A stretch of 64,000 nucleotides of DNA, from the NCBI GenBank assembly GCA_040386975.1, contig JAZKEO010000032.1:100458-164457 (forward strand). Direction: 5' to 3'. This DNA is from M2408 sp040386975. GTDB lineage: Bacteria > Bacteroidota > Bacteroidia > Flavobacteriales_D > Crocinitomicaceae. Shown piece by piece: positions 8,817 to 18,118 of the stretch. Position numbers and translations under genes: made by a program. The notes below the pieces were generated by a model that was not told where the DNA came from, ran no database searches, and saw only the letters and a list, made by a program, of their open reading frames with translations. Every line of letters starts with the position of its first letter. Position 1 is the first letter of the stretch.

Positions 8817-8926
8817 TCGCAAAGTCAAGCAAAGAAAAACGCAATGATCGCAAAGTTTTAGTGTCTTATTCTTAGCGAGCTTAGCGAAAACTCTCCGCTC
8901 TTTGCGATACTAAAGAAAACCATTCT
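8817..8926. repeat. CTTTGCG/CTTAGCG intergenic inverted repeat
   Basis: TCGCAAAG (8848-8855) and CTTTGCGA (8900-8907) form an 8-bp inverted repeat around CTTAGCGAGCTTAGCG. Related words recur at 15671-15745 and 32508-32600 in other intergenic gaps. Function unknown. Confidence 0.5.
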
Positions 8927-8938
8927 AAGTAAAATTAT

Positions 8939-8946
8939 TATCTTTG
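8939..8946 (+). promoter_or_regulatory. Bacteroidota -7 promoter element for the S46 peptidase gene
   Basis: TATCTTTG matches TAnnTTTG and ends 18 bp before the ATG at 8965. The position implies a short 5' leader. Confidence 0.6.
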
Positions 8947-8964
8947 ACATTCAAAAAATTTAAC

Positions 8965-11079
8965 ATGAAGAGAATTAGCATATTACTTTTGACATCTTTT
9001 ACCTTCTTTTTCGCCAAAGCGGAGGAAGGAATGCTTATTCCATCTTTGCTTTCTGCATTTGAATCAGATATGCAAGCGATGGGAATGAAATTAACTGCAG
9101 AACAAATTTATAGCATTAATAAATCGAGTATCAAAGATGCAATTATTCATTTTGGTGGAGGTTGTACGGCAGAATTAGTTTCAAATCAAGGACTTTTATT
9201 GACAAATCACCATTGTGGATATTACCAAGTTCAATCACATTCTTCTTTGGAAAAAGATTACTTAAAATATGGTTTTTGGGCCAAAACGAAAGAAGAAGAA
9301 TTGCAAAATGCTGATTTAACAGCTTCACGCATGGTTCGTTTGGATGATGTTACAAGTTCAGTTTTACAAGGTTTTAGTGAGTCAGATGATGCTGCAGCAA
9401 AAAGTGCTGTTATCAAAAAGAACATCGAACAATTGGTTAAAGATGCTAAAGCTGGAAACCATTACGAGGCTGAAATTAAGGCTTTTAACTACGGAAATAA
9501 TTATTATTTAATTGTAAAAGAAGTGTTTTTAGATGTGCGTTTGGTTGGAACACCTCCAAATTCTATTGGGAAATTCGGTGGAGATACAGACAATTGGGTT
9601 TGGCCACGTCACACAGGAGATTTTTCTGTTTTCAGAATTTATGCAGGAAAAGACAACAAACCAGCTGCTTATTCAAAAGATAACGTTCCTTACACTCCAA
9701 TTCATTTTTTACCGATTTCTTTTAAAAGTAGAAAAGAAGGCGATTTTACAATGGTTTATGGTTTTCCTGGTCAAACGGAACAACATTTGTCTTCAGGACA
9801 ACTCAAATACATTATTGACAAAGAACGTCCAGCAAGAATTAAAATGCGTGAATTGTCACTTTCTGTGATTGATGAAGCGATGCGAAATTCTGATGAAGTT
9901 CGTATCAAATATTCAGCAAAACAAGCGAGTATTGCAAATGCATACAAAAAATGGATTGGACAAATTGGAGGTTTAAAAGAATTGGAAGCCATTGAAAAAA
10001 AGCTGAAATACGAAAACGATTATGCTACTCAAGCATTAAGCAAAGCTGAATTTAAAAAGTACCTTCCGCTTGTAAAACAAATGAATGATTTGGTAACAAG
10101 TGATTCAAAATACGATTTCGAGTACCAAATGGGAATTGAATATTTGTATGTTGGTCCAGAGATTTTTGACATGGCAAGAGCACTGGACGACATTATTAAA
10201 AATTATCCAGAATGGTTAGCGAAAAACGAGGTGAAAGCTAAAGTGGAACAATTGAAAAAAAATGCGGAAGCTTTCTTCAAAGATTACGATGAGAATGTAG
10301 ATAAAGAAATTTTCAGATTATTGACAAAAGAATACCGCAAGCAATTAAATTACATGAATTTAGATCAATTTGATGGAAAATCAAAAGAGATTTATGAAAA
10401 ATCAATTTTGTGTAACAAAGAGCGTTACTTTGCTTTCTTGGATAAATTATCAGCAAAATCATTGAAAAAAATCAAAGGAGATTACGGTTATTCATTTTAC
10501 ACTTTTGTAAACGATGAATTTGTAAACAAAACTGTTCCAAAATACCGTGAATTCAATTCAAAAATGACTTCATATTTAAAAACTTACGTTGCTGGAAAGT
10601 ATGAAATGTTTCCAAAAGGAAAACATTGGGCTGATGCAAACAGTACGTTACGTGTAACTTATGGAAAATTAGAAGGTTCATCGCCAACTGATGGAATGAA
10701 ATATACCGAACACACAACTTTAGACGGGATTATTCAGAAATACAACACTGGAAATCCGGATTTTGAATTGTTGCCACGTATGAAAGAATTGCACGATAAA
10801 AAAGAATATGGAAATTACGGTCAAGATGGCGAATTATGGATTTGTTTCACAGGTTCAAATCACACAACTGGAGGAAATTCTGGTTCGCCAGTCTTAGACG
10901 AAAACGGTTATTTGATGGGCTTAAATTTTGACAGAACGTGGGAAAGTACGATGTCAGATTATTTGTTTGATGCTTCTCGTTGTAGAAACGTAGTCGTTGA
11001 TATTCGCTATGTTTTGTGGGTAATGGATATTTATTCTGATGCGAAACATTTGGTTGATGAGATGGTTCTAAAGAAGTGA
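8965..11079 (+). CDS. dpp11: S46 family dipeptidyl-peptidase, DPP11-like (Asp/Glu P1 preference)
   Basis: A 704-aa periplasmic serine exopeptidase that removes N-terminal dipeptides. The start at 8965 gives the signal peptide MKRISILLLTSFTFFFAKA. A TTG seven codons upstream is rejected because it overlaps the promoter element. The catalytic triad is visible: H83 in LLTNHHCG, D219 in RHTGDFSVFR, and S639 in GGNSGSPVLD. The specificity residue next to the active site is Arg657 in GLNFDRTWE; in characterised S46 enzymes Arg here marks DPP11 (Asp/Glu) and Gly marks DPP7 (hydrophobic). Length fits the family (about 700-720 aa). Suited to peptide catabolism by an amino-acid-using bacterium. Confidence 0.9.
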   Translation: MKRISILLLTSFTFFFAKAEEGMLIPSLLSAFESDMQAMGMKLTAEQIYSINKSSIKDAIIHFGGGCTAELVSNQGLLLTNHHCGYYQVQSHSSLEKDYLKYGFWAKTKEEELQNADLTASRMVRLDDVTSSVLQGFSESDDAAAKSAVIKKNIEQLVKDAKAGNHYEAEIKAFNYGNNYYLIVKEVFLDVRLVGTPPNSIGKFGGDTDNWVWPRHTGDFSVFRIYAGKDNKPAAYSKDNVPYTPIHFLPISFKSRKEGDFTMVYGFPGQTEQHLSSGQLKYIIDKERPARIKMRELSLSVIDEAMRNSDEVRIKYSAKQASIANAYKKWIGQIGGLKELEAIEKKLKYENDYATQALSKAEFKKYLPLVKQMNDLVTSDSKYDFEYQMGIEYLYVGPEIFDMARALDDIIKNYPEWLAKNEVKAKVEQLKKNAEAFFKDYDENVDKEIFRLLTKEYRKQLNYMNLDQFDGKSKEIYEKSILCNKERYFAFLDKLSAKSLKKIKGDYGYSFYTFVNDEFVNKTVPKYREFNSKMTSYLKTYVAGKYEMFPKGKHWADANSTLRVTYGKLEGSSPTDGMKYTEHTTLDGIIQKYNTGNPDFELLPRMKELHDKKEYGNYGQDGELWICFTGSNHTTGGNSGSPVLDENGYLMGLNFDRTWESTMSDYLFDASRCRNVVVDIRYVLWVMDIYSDAKHLVDEMVLKK

Positions 11080-11117
11080 AAAGTTAAGAATGAAAAATGT
11101 AATTTAAAATCCAATAA

Positions 11118-11468
11118 ATGAAGGATATTCAAACAAAAGAAGATGTCGCATTTTTTGTGGAGGCTTTTTACTCGAAAGTTTTACAAAATGAAGAATTAAA
11201 ACCGTTTTTTGCTCATTTAGATTTTCAAGCACATTTGCCTAAAATGATTCATTTTTGGGCTTTTGTTTTGTTGGACGAACCAAATTACACAACAAATGTC
11301 ACCGAAAAGCACATGAATATGCCTTTGAAAAAGGAAAATTTTGATACTTGGTTAAGTTTATTCAATCAAACATTAACAGAAAATTTCTCTGGCGAAAAAG
11401 CTGATATGGCTAAACAACGTGCTGCAACAATTGCTTGGACGATAAGTAATAAAATGGGGCTTAATTAA
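11118..11468 (+). CDS. Group III truncated haemoglobin
   Basis: A 116-aa 2/2 globin with group III (trHbP) features: KEDVAFFVEAFYSKVLQNEELKPFF in helices A-B, FWAFVLLDEPNY in the C-E region, a candidate proximal histidine in EKHMNMPL (H65), and FDTWLSLFNQTL in the G helix. It is cytoplasmic, with no signal sequence. It lies 38 bp after the S46 peptidase gene on the same strand, so cotranscription is possible. Roles for group III globins are not firmly established; oxygen, NO or sulfide chemistry has been proposed. Confidence 0.88.
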   Translation: MKDIQTKEDVAFFVEAFYSKVLQNEELKPFFAHLDFQAHLPKMIHFWAFVLLDEPNYTTNVTEKHMNMPLKKENFDTWLSLFNQTLTENFSGEKADMAKQRAATIAWTISNKMGLN

Positions 11469-11514
11469 TTTTACAACTCTTCACTTTTAACTCTTCGTTT
11501 TTCACTTTTTTATT

Positions 11515-12231
11515 TCACTGTAAAAAAGTCGTAAACGGATCAAATTTATTCAAGTGATCAATTTCTTTTAAACCAGCGTTTTCAACACGGATAATTCTTC
11601 CTGGGAATTTCTCCACCATCGACATATCGTGTGTTGCCATGATGACAGAAGATTTTTCTTCTTGAGCGACGGCAATTAAAATGCGCATGATTTCTTCTGA
11701 TGTTTCAGGATCTAAATTTCCTGTTGGCTCATCGGCTAAAATCAATTCTGGTTTGTTAAGTAAAGCACGTGCAATTGCAACACGTTGTTGTTCACCACCC
11801 GAAAGTGCGTGAGGCATCGTGTTAAATTTGTGTTCCAATCCAACCATTTTTAATACTTCGTTTGCACGTTTTTCCATCAAATTTTTATCTTTCCAACCCG
11901 TTGCTTGCATCACAAAACGTAAATTAGCCCAAACATTTCTGTCCATCAACAACTGAAAATCTTGAAAAACAATGCCAATTTTTCGGCGAAGCATCGGAAT
12001 ATCTTTCTTTTTCAAAGACAATAAATCATAGCCAACAACTTCTCCTTTTCCAATGGTAAGGTTTAATTCACCAAAAATTGTTTTAAGCAAACTACTTTTT
12101 CCGCTTCCCGTTTTTCCAATCAAATAAACGATTTCATTTTCCTTTAATTCAAAGTTTATGTTGTTCAAAACCAATTCTTCACGCTGAAAAATTTGAGCTT
12201 GTTTAATGGAAATTACATTCGAGTTTGTCAT
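11515..12231 (-). CDS. ftsE: Cell division ATP-binding protein FtsE
   Basis: A 238-aa ABC ATPase that with FtsX controls peptidoglycan hydrolases at the septum. The start at 12231 (MTNSNVISIKQA) is chosen because the in-frame extension to 12327 runs into an intergenic hairpin and is not FtsE-like. Walker A GKTGSGKSS is at 39-47, the Q-loop FQDFQLL at 89-95, the signature LSGGEQQRV at 143-151 and Walker B LILADEPTGNLD at 163-174. ftsX is not adjacent in this window, a common separation in Bacteroidota. LolD-type function is the alternative, but the pattern is closer to FtsE. Confidence 0.87.
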   Translation of the reverse strand: MTNSNVISIKQAQIFQREELVLNNINFELKENEIVYLIGKTGSGKSSLLKTIFGELNLTIGKGEVVGYDLLSLKKKDIPMLRRKIGIVFQDFQLLMDRNVWANLRFVMQATGWKDKNLMEKRANEVLKMVGLEHKFNTMPHALSGGEQQRVAIARALLNKPELILADEPTGNLDPETSEEIMRILIAVAQEEKSSVIMATHDMSMVEKFPGRIIRVENAGLKEIDHLNKFDPFTTFLQ

Positions 12232-12253
12232 TGCTTTAAAAATTGAATTACGA

Positions 12254-12322
12254 GGGTTTCTAAAAAATGCAACGATGAAAAAGCACCACGAAGTAGCACC
12301 GAAGGTAATTTTTAGAAGTCCC
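12254..12322. repeat. Intergenic long hairpin upstream of ftsE
   Basis: GGGTTTCTAAAAA (12254-12266) and TTTTTAGAAGTCCC (12309-12322) pair with one bulge across ~42 bp that contains CACCACGAAGTAGCACCGAAGG. It lies in the divergent gap between ftsE and the TPR gene, on the 5' side of ftsE. The rest of the 296-bp gap (12232-12527) is AT-rich with no gene seen. Confidence 0.55.
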
Positions 12323-12527
12323 GTCAAGTGTAAAGTTCAGTATAAATTATGCTTAAAAATTATTTTTTTCAAATTTCTCTTAACAGATAAGCGTTTAAAA
12401 CTTTTGAATTTTCTGAAAATTACGAGCAATATGTAACCTAATTTTATGCAATTGTTATGTTGGGTGAATTCAGCTAACATGAAATTGAATGAATTTAAGA
12501 TTGATTTACATTAGGAAAACCATCAAA

Positions 12528-15500
12528 ATGAACATATTTAAACCGAAAAACAACTCAATTAAACATTTTTTACTTCTGTTTATTTTGTGTTTTTCTCAGC
12601 AATTTTTTTCTCAAGTAACACAAAAATACGTAAGTAAATACGAAAATTATTACCGTGCGGAAGAATTGTATGAAAAAGAACAATACAGTGCTGCTCGCAT
12701 TGAATTTAGGAAATTCATCAATGAAAACAAGCAACAAAACGATCCATATTACATCAAAGCGTTGTATTATGAAGGACTTTCTGCACTGGAGTTATTCAAC
12801 AACGATGCAATTGAGTTATTAGAATCGTTTAACAGAAATTATCCCGAAAGCATCTATAAACACATCATTTATTTCAAAATAGGTAAATATTATTACCAAA
12901 AAAAGGATTACAAAACGACTTTAATTTGGTTTAATCAACTCACGAAATACAATTTACAAAAAGATCAACTTGATGAGTATTATTTCAAGTTGGGTTACGC
13001 TAATTTTGAGTTAGAAAATTTCACCGAAGCAAGAAATGCATTTTATGAAGTGAAAGACGGAAATTCGACTTATGCTCCAGCGGCTTTGTATTATTTTTCT
13101 CATATTTCCTACCAAGATAAATCCTACCAAAGTGCTTTACAAGGTTTTGAAAAACTCGTTCAGATTGAAAGTTTTAAGCAACTTTCTCAGATTTACATCA
13201 TTCAAATTTATTACCGTTTGGGAAGATACAACGATGTGATTGCGAAAGGTCCGGACTACATCGACAGTGCTTCTGGAAATACTTTACTTGAAATGAATCA
13301 CTTGATTGGTGACGCCTATTACGAATTGAAACAATTTGACGAAGCAGTTCCGTTTTTGTTGAAATACAACATGCAAGCGAAAACAAAACGCGAAGATGAT
13401 TATCAATTGGCGTATGCGTTTTACAAAAGTTCAAATTACGAAAATGCAATTGAATTATTTGACAAAGTGGCACGAATCAAAGATACTTTAGGTCAAATTT
13501 CCTTGTATCACATTGGTGAATGTTACCTCAAACTTGGAAATAATGCTTACTCTCGAACAGCTTTTGAGGCTGCATCAGTGATTTCAATTGACGAAAAAAT
13601 TCAAGAAGATGCCTTGTACAATTATGCAATTTTATCTTATAAATTAGACATAAATCCTTACGATGAAGCGATTGAAGCCTTGGAATTGTATTTGGAAAAA
13701 TATCCCGATTCTGACAGAAAAAAAGAGGTTTACGAGTATTTGTTGAATGTGTTTACGCAAACAAACAATTATGCTTTGGCTTTAAAATCATTGGATAAAA
13801 TTTCAGACAAAGACATCCGTTTAAAATCGGCTTATCAAATTATTGCCTTCAATTTTGGTGTTGAATTGTTCCAAAAATCGAGTTATGAGAAAGCGATTTC
13901 AAACTTTGTTTTGGTGGATAAATTTAACATGGACGATAAAATTTCTGCTGATGCAAAATATTGGATTGCAGAATCTTATTATCAATTAAAACAAGTTGAC
14001 AAAGCAATTGTATCTTACAAAGAATTTATCGCAACCCCTGGAACAGCTGTAACTCATCACCGAAAAGATGCATTTTACAATGTAGCTTACGCATATCTTT
14101 ACAAGCAAAAAAATGCCGATGCGATTGAATATTTTAGATTGTATTTACAAGAAACAGCACAAAATAAGCAAGCTGATAAAGAACAATATTCAGATGTGCT
14201 TTTACGCTTAGCTGATTGTTATTATACCTCAAAACAAAATGATTTAGCGATTAAATATTACCAAGAAGCACTTGATTTTAATTTCAACCATCAAGATAAA
14301 GCTTTATATTTCTTAGCGAAAACTTACGGTTATAAAAACGAAACAGACAATAAAATTAAGCAATTGGTTGACATTGTAAACAATTATCCAAAATCAAAAT
14401 ACATCGTTATTTCGATTTACGAAGTTGGTTTGACTTACCGTTATAAAAACGAAGACGAAAAAGCGAAACGCTATTTTGAGCAATTAATCAAAGATTATCC
14501 AAATTCTTCTTTGGTAAAAGATGCACAAATTGAAATTGCGGATATTTATTTCAAAGAGAAAAATTATGACAAAGCGGAATTAGCTTACACACAGGTTTTA
14601 GAAGGAAATGAATCCAATCGTTCGACTTGCTCGAGAGCTTTAAAAGGAATTGTTGAAATTTACAAAGTGCAACACAAACCTGAAAAAGTGGAGCCTTTGG
14701 CAGCAAAATATCCATGTGCAGATTTCACGATTGACGATCAAGAAGAAGTGTATTACAATTCAGCAATTGAACCCTATTTGGATAGTTCGTTCCAAGAATC
14801 AATCACAGAATTGGAGAAATATTTAACGAAATTCCCAAGTGGCAAATACTTGATTGAGGTAAAATCATACTTGGCGAATTCGTATTTCAGAACAAATAAC
14901 GAAGTAAAAGCGATTGCTGTTTACAAAGAAATTTTAGAGAAACCGAATACGGATTTCACGGAACTTGCTGCTATTCGTGTTTCTAAATATTTGTACAACA
15001 ATTCTTTATACAACGAAGCTTTACCATATTACTTGAAATTGGAGAAAATTACTTCAAAACCAGATGTGTTGTTTAACTCGCAACTTGGTTTGATGCGTTG
15101 TAATTACTTACTTGAAAACTGGGATGCTGCTTTGGAATATGCCAACAAAATTCAATCAAATACGCAAATTGGAAATAACATTAAACTGGAATCTGAGTTC
15201 GCAAAAGGAATTTCTCTTTACCGTTTAGCAAGATACGATGAAGCACAAATTTCTTTGGCTTGGGTAATAAAAAATACGAATTCCATTTTTGCTGCTGAAT
15301 CCAAATATTGTTTGGCTGAAATGCAATTTATCAAACAAGATTTAGCGAAAGCTGAAACGGAAGTACGTGAATTATTGAAAATGAAACCTGCTTACGATTT
15401 TTGGGTTGCTAAAGCCTTGATTCTTCAAACACAAGTTTTGATAGCTAAGAAAGACTTATTTCAAGCAGAATACACGCTTAAATCTGTTTTGGATAATTAT

Positions 15501-15626
15501 TCAAACCAAGAAGATGGAATTATTGCAGACGCAAACCAATTGTGGGACGAATTAATGCAAGTAAAAAATAAAGCAAAAGACGTGAAAGATCCAGCGACAA
15601 CGGTTATTGAGATTAAGGAGAAATAG
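12528..15626 (+). CDS. Exported tetratricopeptide-repeat protein
   Basis: A 1032-aa protein. The start at 12528 gives MNIFKPKNNSIKHFLLLFILCFSQQFFSQ, a signal peptide; an upstream in-frame ATG at 12489 would add 13 residues ahead of it. The body is a continuous array of TPR/Sel1-like helical pairs, with recurrent Y.LG..Y...NY..A...F..V/L...P patterns (for example FKLGYANFELENFTEARNAF, YWIAESYYQLKQVDKAIVSY, LYFLAKTYGYKN). Such periplasmic TPR arrays act as scaffolds. It is followed on the same strand by an outer-membrane barrel gene and a lipoprotein gene, suggesting a shared envelope complex. Function not assigned. Confidence 0.88.
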   Translation: MNIFKPKNNSIKHFLLLFILCFSQQFFSQVTQKYVSKYENYYRAEELYEKEQYSAARIEFRKFINENKQQNDPYYIKALYYEGLSALELFNNDAIELLESFNRNYPESIYKHIIYFKIGKYYYQKKDYKTTLIWFNQLTKYNLQKDQLDEYYFKLGYANFELENFTEARNAFYEVKDGNSTYAPAALYYFSHISYQDKSYQSALQGFEKLVQIESFKQLSQIYIIQIYYRLGRYNDVIAKGPDYIDSASGNTLLEMNHLIGDAYYELKQFDEAVPFLLKYNMQAKTKREDDYQLAYAFYKSSNYENAIELFDKVARIKDTLGQISLYHIGECYLKLGNNAYSRTAFEAASVISIDEKIQEDALYNYAILSYKLDINPYDEAIEALELYLEKYPDSDRKKEVYEYLLNVFTQTNNYALALKSLDKISDKDIRLKSAYQIIAFNFGVELFQKSSYEKAISNFVLVDKFNMDDKISADAKYWIAESYYQLKQVDKAIVSYKEFIATPGTAVTHHRKDAFYNVAYAYLYKQKNADAIEYFRLYLQETAQNKQADKEQYSDVLLRLADCYYTSKQNDLAIKYYQEALDFNFNHQDKALYFLAKTYGYKNETDNKIKQLVDIVNNYPKSKYIVISIYEVGLTYRYKNEDEKAKRYFEQLIKDYPNSSLVKDAQIEIADIYFKEKNYDKAELAYTQVLEGNESNRSTCSRALKGIVEIYKVQHKPEKVEPLAAKYPCADFTIDDQEEVYYNSAIEPYLDSSFQESITELEKYLTKFPSGKYLIEVKSYLANSYFRTNNEVKAIAVYKEILEKPNTDFTELAAIRVSKYLYNNSLYNEALPYYLKLEKITSKPDVLFNSQLGLMRCNYLLENWDAALEYANKIQSNTQIGNNIKLESEFAKGISLYRLARYDEAQISLAWVIKNTNSIFAAESKYCLAEMQFIKQDLAKAETEVRELLKMKPAYDFWVAKALILQTQVLIAKKDLFQAEYTLKSVLDNYSNQEDGIIADANQLWDELMQVKNKAKDVKDPATTVIEIKEK

Positions 15627-15670
15627 TTATGAATTATGAGTTAGGAGTTATGAGTGGGTTTCTAATTGTT

Positions 15671-15745
15671 CTCTTTGCGAACTTAGCGTAATCTTAGCAT
15701 ACTTTGCGATAAAAATAAAAAAGCGCCTTTGCGTCTTTGCGAGAA
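15671..15745. repeat. CTTTGCG/CTTAGCG intergenic word cluster
   Basis: The gap between the TPR and barrel genes holds CTTTGCGAACTTAGCG, ACTTTGCGAT and CTTTGCGTCTTTGCGAG in close succession. These are the same words as at 8817-8926 and 32508-32600. No coding potential is seen. Confidence 0.45.
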
Positions 15746-15755
15746 ATATTAAAAA

Positions 15756-17513
15756 ATGAGTTTTATGTTAAATAGTAAGTTATATAAAAGTTTTGGATTG
15801 AAATTAAGCTTCTTTCTGTTGCTTTGTCTTTCATTTCAAGTGGAAATCTTTTCTCAAGAAGTGAATTTGGAGGTTTCTGGAAATCGAGAAATTGAACCAG
15901 CATATCGGATTACAAAACAACCGAAATTAATCGATACAATTATTCCTTATTCGGAAATTCAATATCCTTTGTTGTCCTTGAAATATGAAACGACTTTCGC
16001 TTTAGATACCATTAAATCAGCGAAAATCAAATTGATTGATAAACTTGCCGATTTATATCCATGTTACGCTAAACTTGGTGTAGGAAGTAAATTTATGCCT
16101 ATGGCTGAGTTTTATTTCAATAGTTTGCGTTCCAGAAAAAGTGTTTATGGAATTCACTTGAAACATTTAAGTTCAGTAAGTGCAATTAAAGGATTTGCCC
16201 CGTCACAATTTGACAAAACAAATCTTTCGCTTTTTGGAACGCTTAACGAAAAAAAATACAGCCTTGATGGAGCAATGCATTTTTCAAGTTTTGGTTTACA
16301 TCAATATGGTTTGAGAAACGAAAATACGCCAAAAGATAGTATTGCACAGCGTTTTTCTGATTTCGGAACATCGTTTACTTATACTAAACACAAGCACGAT
16401 ACTTTGTCGTTTAACTATTTGGTGAATTTAAAATACAATTATTTCCAAGATAAAAACAGCAAAGTTGATTCCTTGCAAAATTGGTTTGGCAGAGAAAACT
16501 ACGTCAATCTAAATTCAAGAGCGTGGTATAAATTCGGAAAAGAAATTATTTCTGCAGATGCGAGTTTGGCTTTGAATGCATTTAAATATGGACTTCCAAA
16601 TGACAGTTTATCTGCTTTTGATAAAGGTTTTGTGAACACCAATTTGATTTTTAATCTTGCTCCAAACATTACCACTTTCGCGAAAAATAACCGCTTGAAA
16701 ATTAAATTTGGGGTAAATTTTGCACTTGATATCTTAAACGACAACATTCAACCAAAAACGAAAGTCTTTTTGTATCCAGACATTGAGTTGAAATATTCCT
16801 TCTTCGACGATATTTTGATACCATATTTGGAAGTGAAAGGAGGATTAAAACAAAATACCTTCAAAAGTTTGAGTCAAGAAAACGAATTCCTTTTATCCAA
16901 TGTTTACTTGCAAAATGAAAACAACAATGTAAACGGGAAAATTGGTTTGAAAGGAACTTTATCGAATACCTTGATGTTCAACACCAGTGCGAGTTTTGGA
17001 ATCTATAAAAACAAAGCTTTGTTTGTAAACGATACTTTAATTTCTGGTGGAAACCAATTTGCGGTAATTTACGATGAAATTAATGTGGCAACGATTCAAG
17101 CTTCTTTGATTTACCAAGTAGCAGAAAAATTGAAAATCGAAGGAATCGGAATCTTTAATTCTTACCAAGCAAAAAACAACATTTACGCATGGAATTTGCC
17201 ACAAATTCAAGTGATTGCACGAACTTCTTACAAAGTAATGGAAAAGTTGACCGTGAAATTTGATTTGAATTTGGAAGGAGGAAGATTTGCTAAAGTGTAC
17301 ACAAAAGCCGACAGCGATTTTGAAGAAAACCAACAATTTGCTAAAAAATTAGGCTTTATTCCTGACTTTAACTTGAGTGGAGAATACCATTACAACCAAA
17401 AATTGTCTGCGTTTTTACAATTCAATAATTTTGTTGCACAGCGTTACAACAGATGGTACAACTATCCAGTTCAAGGATTTCAAGTGCTTGGTGGCGTGAG
17501 TTTTAGGTTTTAG
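15756..17513 (+). CDS. Predicted outer-membrane beta-barrel protein
   Basis: A 585-aa protein with an N-terminal hydrophobic signal (SFFLLLCLSFQVEIFSQ, about residues 18-34). A long run of alternating amphipathic strands with aromatic girdles follows (FNYLVNLKYNYF, RAWYKFGKEIISADASL, LKIKFGVNFAL), ending in the terminal phenylalanine typical of Bam substrates (GGVSFRF). No TonB plug domain is recognised, so TonB-dependent receptor is not claimed. The next lipoprotein gene starts 2 bp after its stop codon, so they are cotranscribed. Function unknown; an envelope pair with the upstream TPR protein is inferred from order only. Confidence 0.75.
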   Translation: MSFMLNSKLYKSFGLKLSFFLLLCLSFQVEIFSQEVNLEVSGNREIEPAYRITKQPKLIDTIIPYSEIQYPLLSLKYETTFALDTIKSAKIKLIDKLADLYPCYAKLGVGSKFMPMAEFYFNSLRSRKSVYGIHLKHLSSVSAIKGFAPSQFDKTNLSLFGTLNEKKYSLDGAMHFSSFGLHQYGLRNENTPKDSIAQRFSDFGTSFTYTKHKHDTLSFNYLVNLKYNYFQDKNSKVDSLQNWFGRENYVNLNSRAWYKFGKEIISADASLALNAFKYGLPNDSLSAFDKGFVNTNLIFNLAPNITTFAKNNRLKIKFGVNFALDILNDNIQPKTKVFLYPDIELKYSFFDDILIPYLEVKGGLKQNTFKSLSQENEFLLSNVYLQNENNNVNGKIGLKGTLSNTLMFNTSASFGIYKNKALFVNDTLISGGNQFAVIYDEINVATIQASLIYQVAEKLKIEGIGIFNSYQAKNNIYAWNLPQIQVIARTSYKVMEKLTVKFDLNLEGGRFAKVYTKADSDFEENQQFAKKLGFIPDFNLSGEYHYNQKLSAFLQFNNFVAQRYNRWYNYPVQGFQVLGGVSFRF

Positions 17514-17515
17514 TA

Positions 17516-18061
17516 ATGAAGTTTTATAAAATCTTACTTCCATTAATCTTAATAATGTTTTGTTTTAATGCATGTTTAGAGAAAATTGACACTGAAGACA
17601 ATAAATATTTTTTAGATCACATGAAATGGGTAAAATTAAATCAAAATTATACTTACATTTCTGATTCAAAAGATACTTTTAGTTTTGAAGTATTGGAAAT
17701 TCAAGCAGATTCTGGGAGTGGTGGGCAATCTGTTGGCGCGCCAGATTTTTATTCAAATAAAGTTTATTTTTATAAGACATCAATAAACACTGAAGAAAGA
17801 AATGAATTTATAAATTATCATATAGATAGTAGGGGTTATGTTGAATTATATATAAATTTTTTTGAAAGTCAATTTGATTTAATAAATTCAAAATCAAAAA
17901 GATTAAAAAAATATTGGTACAGAAATAAAAATTTAGAAGATGTTATTCAACCGATACAACATGATACAGTAGGTTCTAATCTTACCAATTTATGGTGGTC
18001 AAAAAGTTGTGGGATTTTGAAATTTACCACTATTGATGGTAAAACATGGAATAAGATTTAG
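17516..18061 (+). CDS. Hypothetical lipoprotein
   Basis: A 181-aa protein with a lipoprotein signal: MKFYKILLPLILIMFCFNAC with the lipobox cysteine at residue 20. The mature part is AT-rich in codon use (many Asn, Lys, Tyr) and shows no recognised domain; a glycine-rich patch SGSGGQSVGAPDF lies near residue 65-80. It starts 2 bp after the barrel gene and is probably translated with it. Role unknown; its genomic coupling suggests it accompanies the barrel in the outer membrane. Confidence 0.78.
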   Translation: MKFYKILLPLILIMFCFNACLEKIDTEDNKYFLDHMKWVKLNQNYTYISDSKDTFSFEVLEIQADSGSGGQSVGAPDFYSNKVYFYKTSINTEERNEFINYHIDSRGYVELYINFFESQFDLINSKSKRLKKYWYRNKNLEDVIQPIQHDTVGSNLTNLWWSKSCGILKFTTIDGKTWNKI

Positions 18062-18118
18062 AATTGCTAAATGTAGATTTCATTATGATTAAAAATTATC
18101 ATAATTTTACATGAAATT

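Noticed and set aside
8785..8853. Upstream in-frame ATG for the carboxypeptidase-regulatory-like protein
   Set aside because: It would place 23 residues before a clear signal peptide and covers intergenic repeat sequence.
12206..12436. A 76-codon plus-strand frame overlapping the ftsE start
   Set aside because: It runs antisense over ftsE and through an intergenic hairpin, has no family resemblance and no promoter box.
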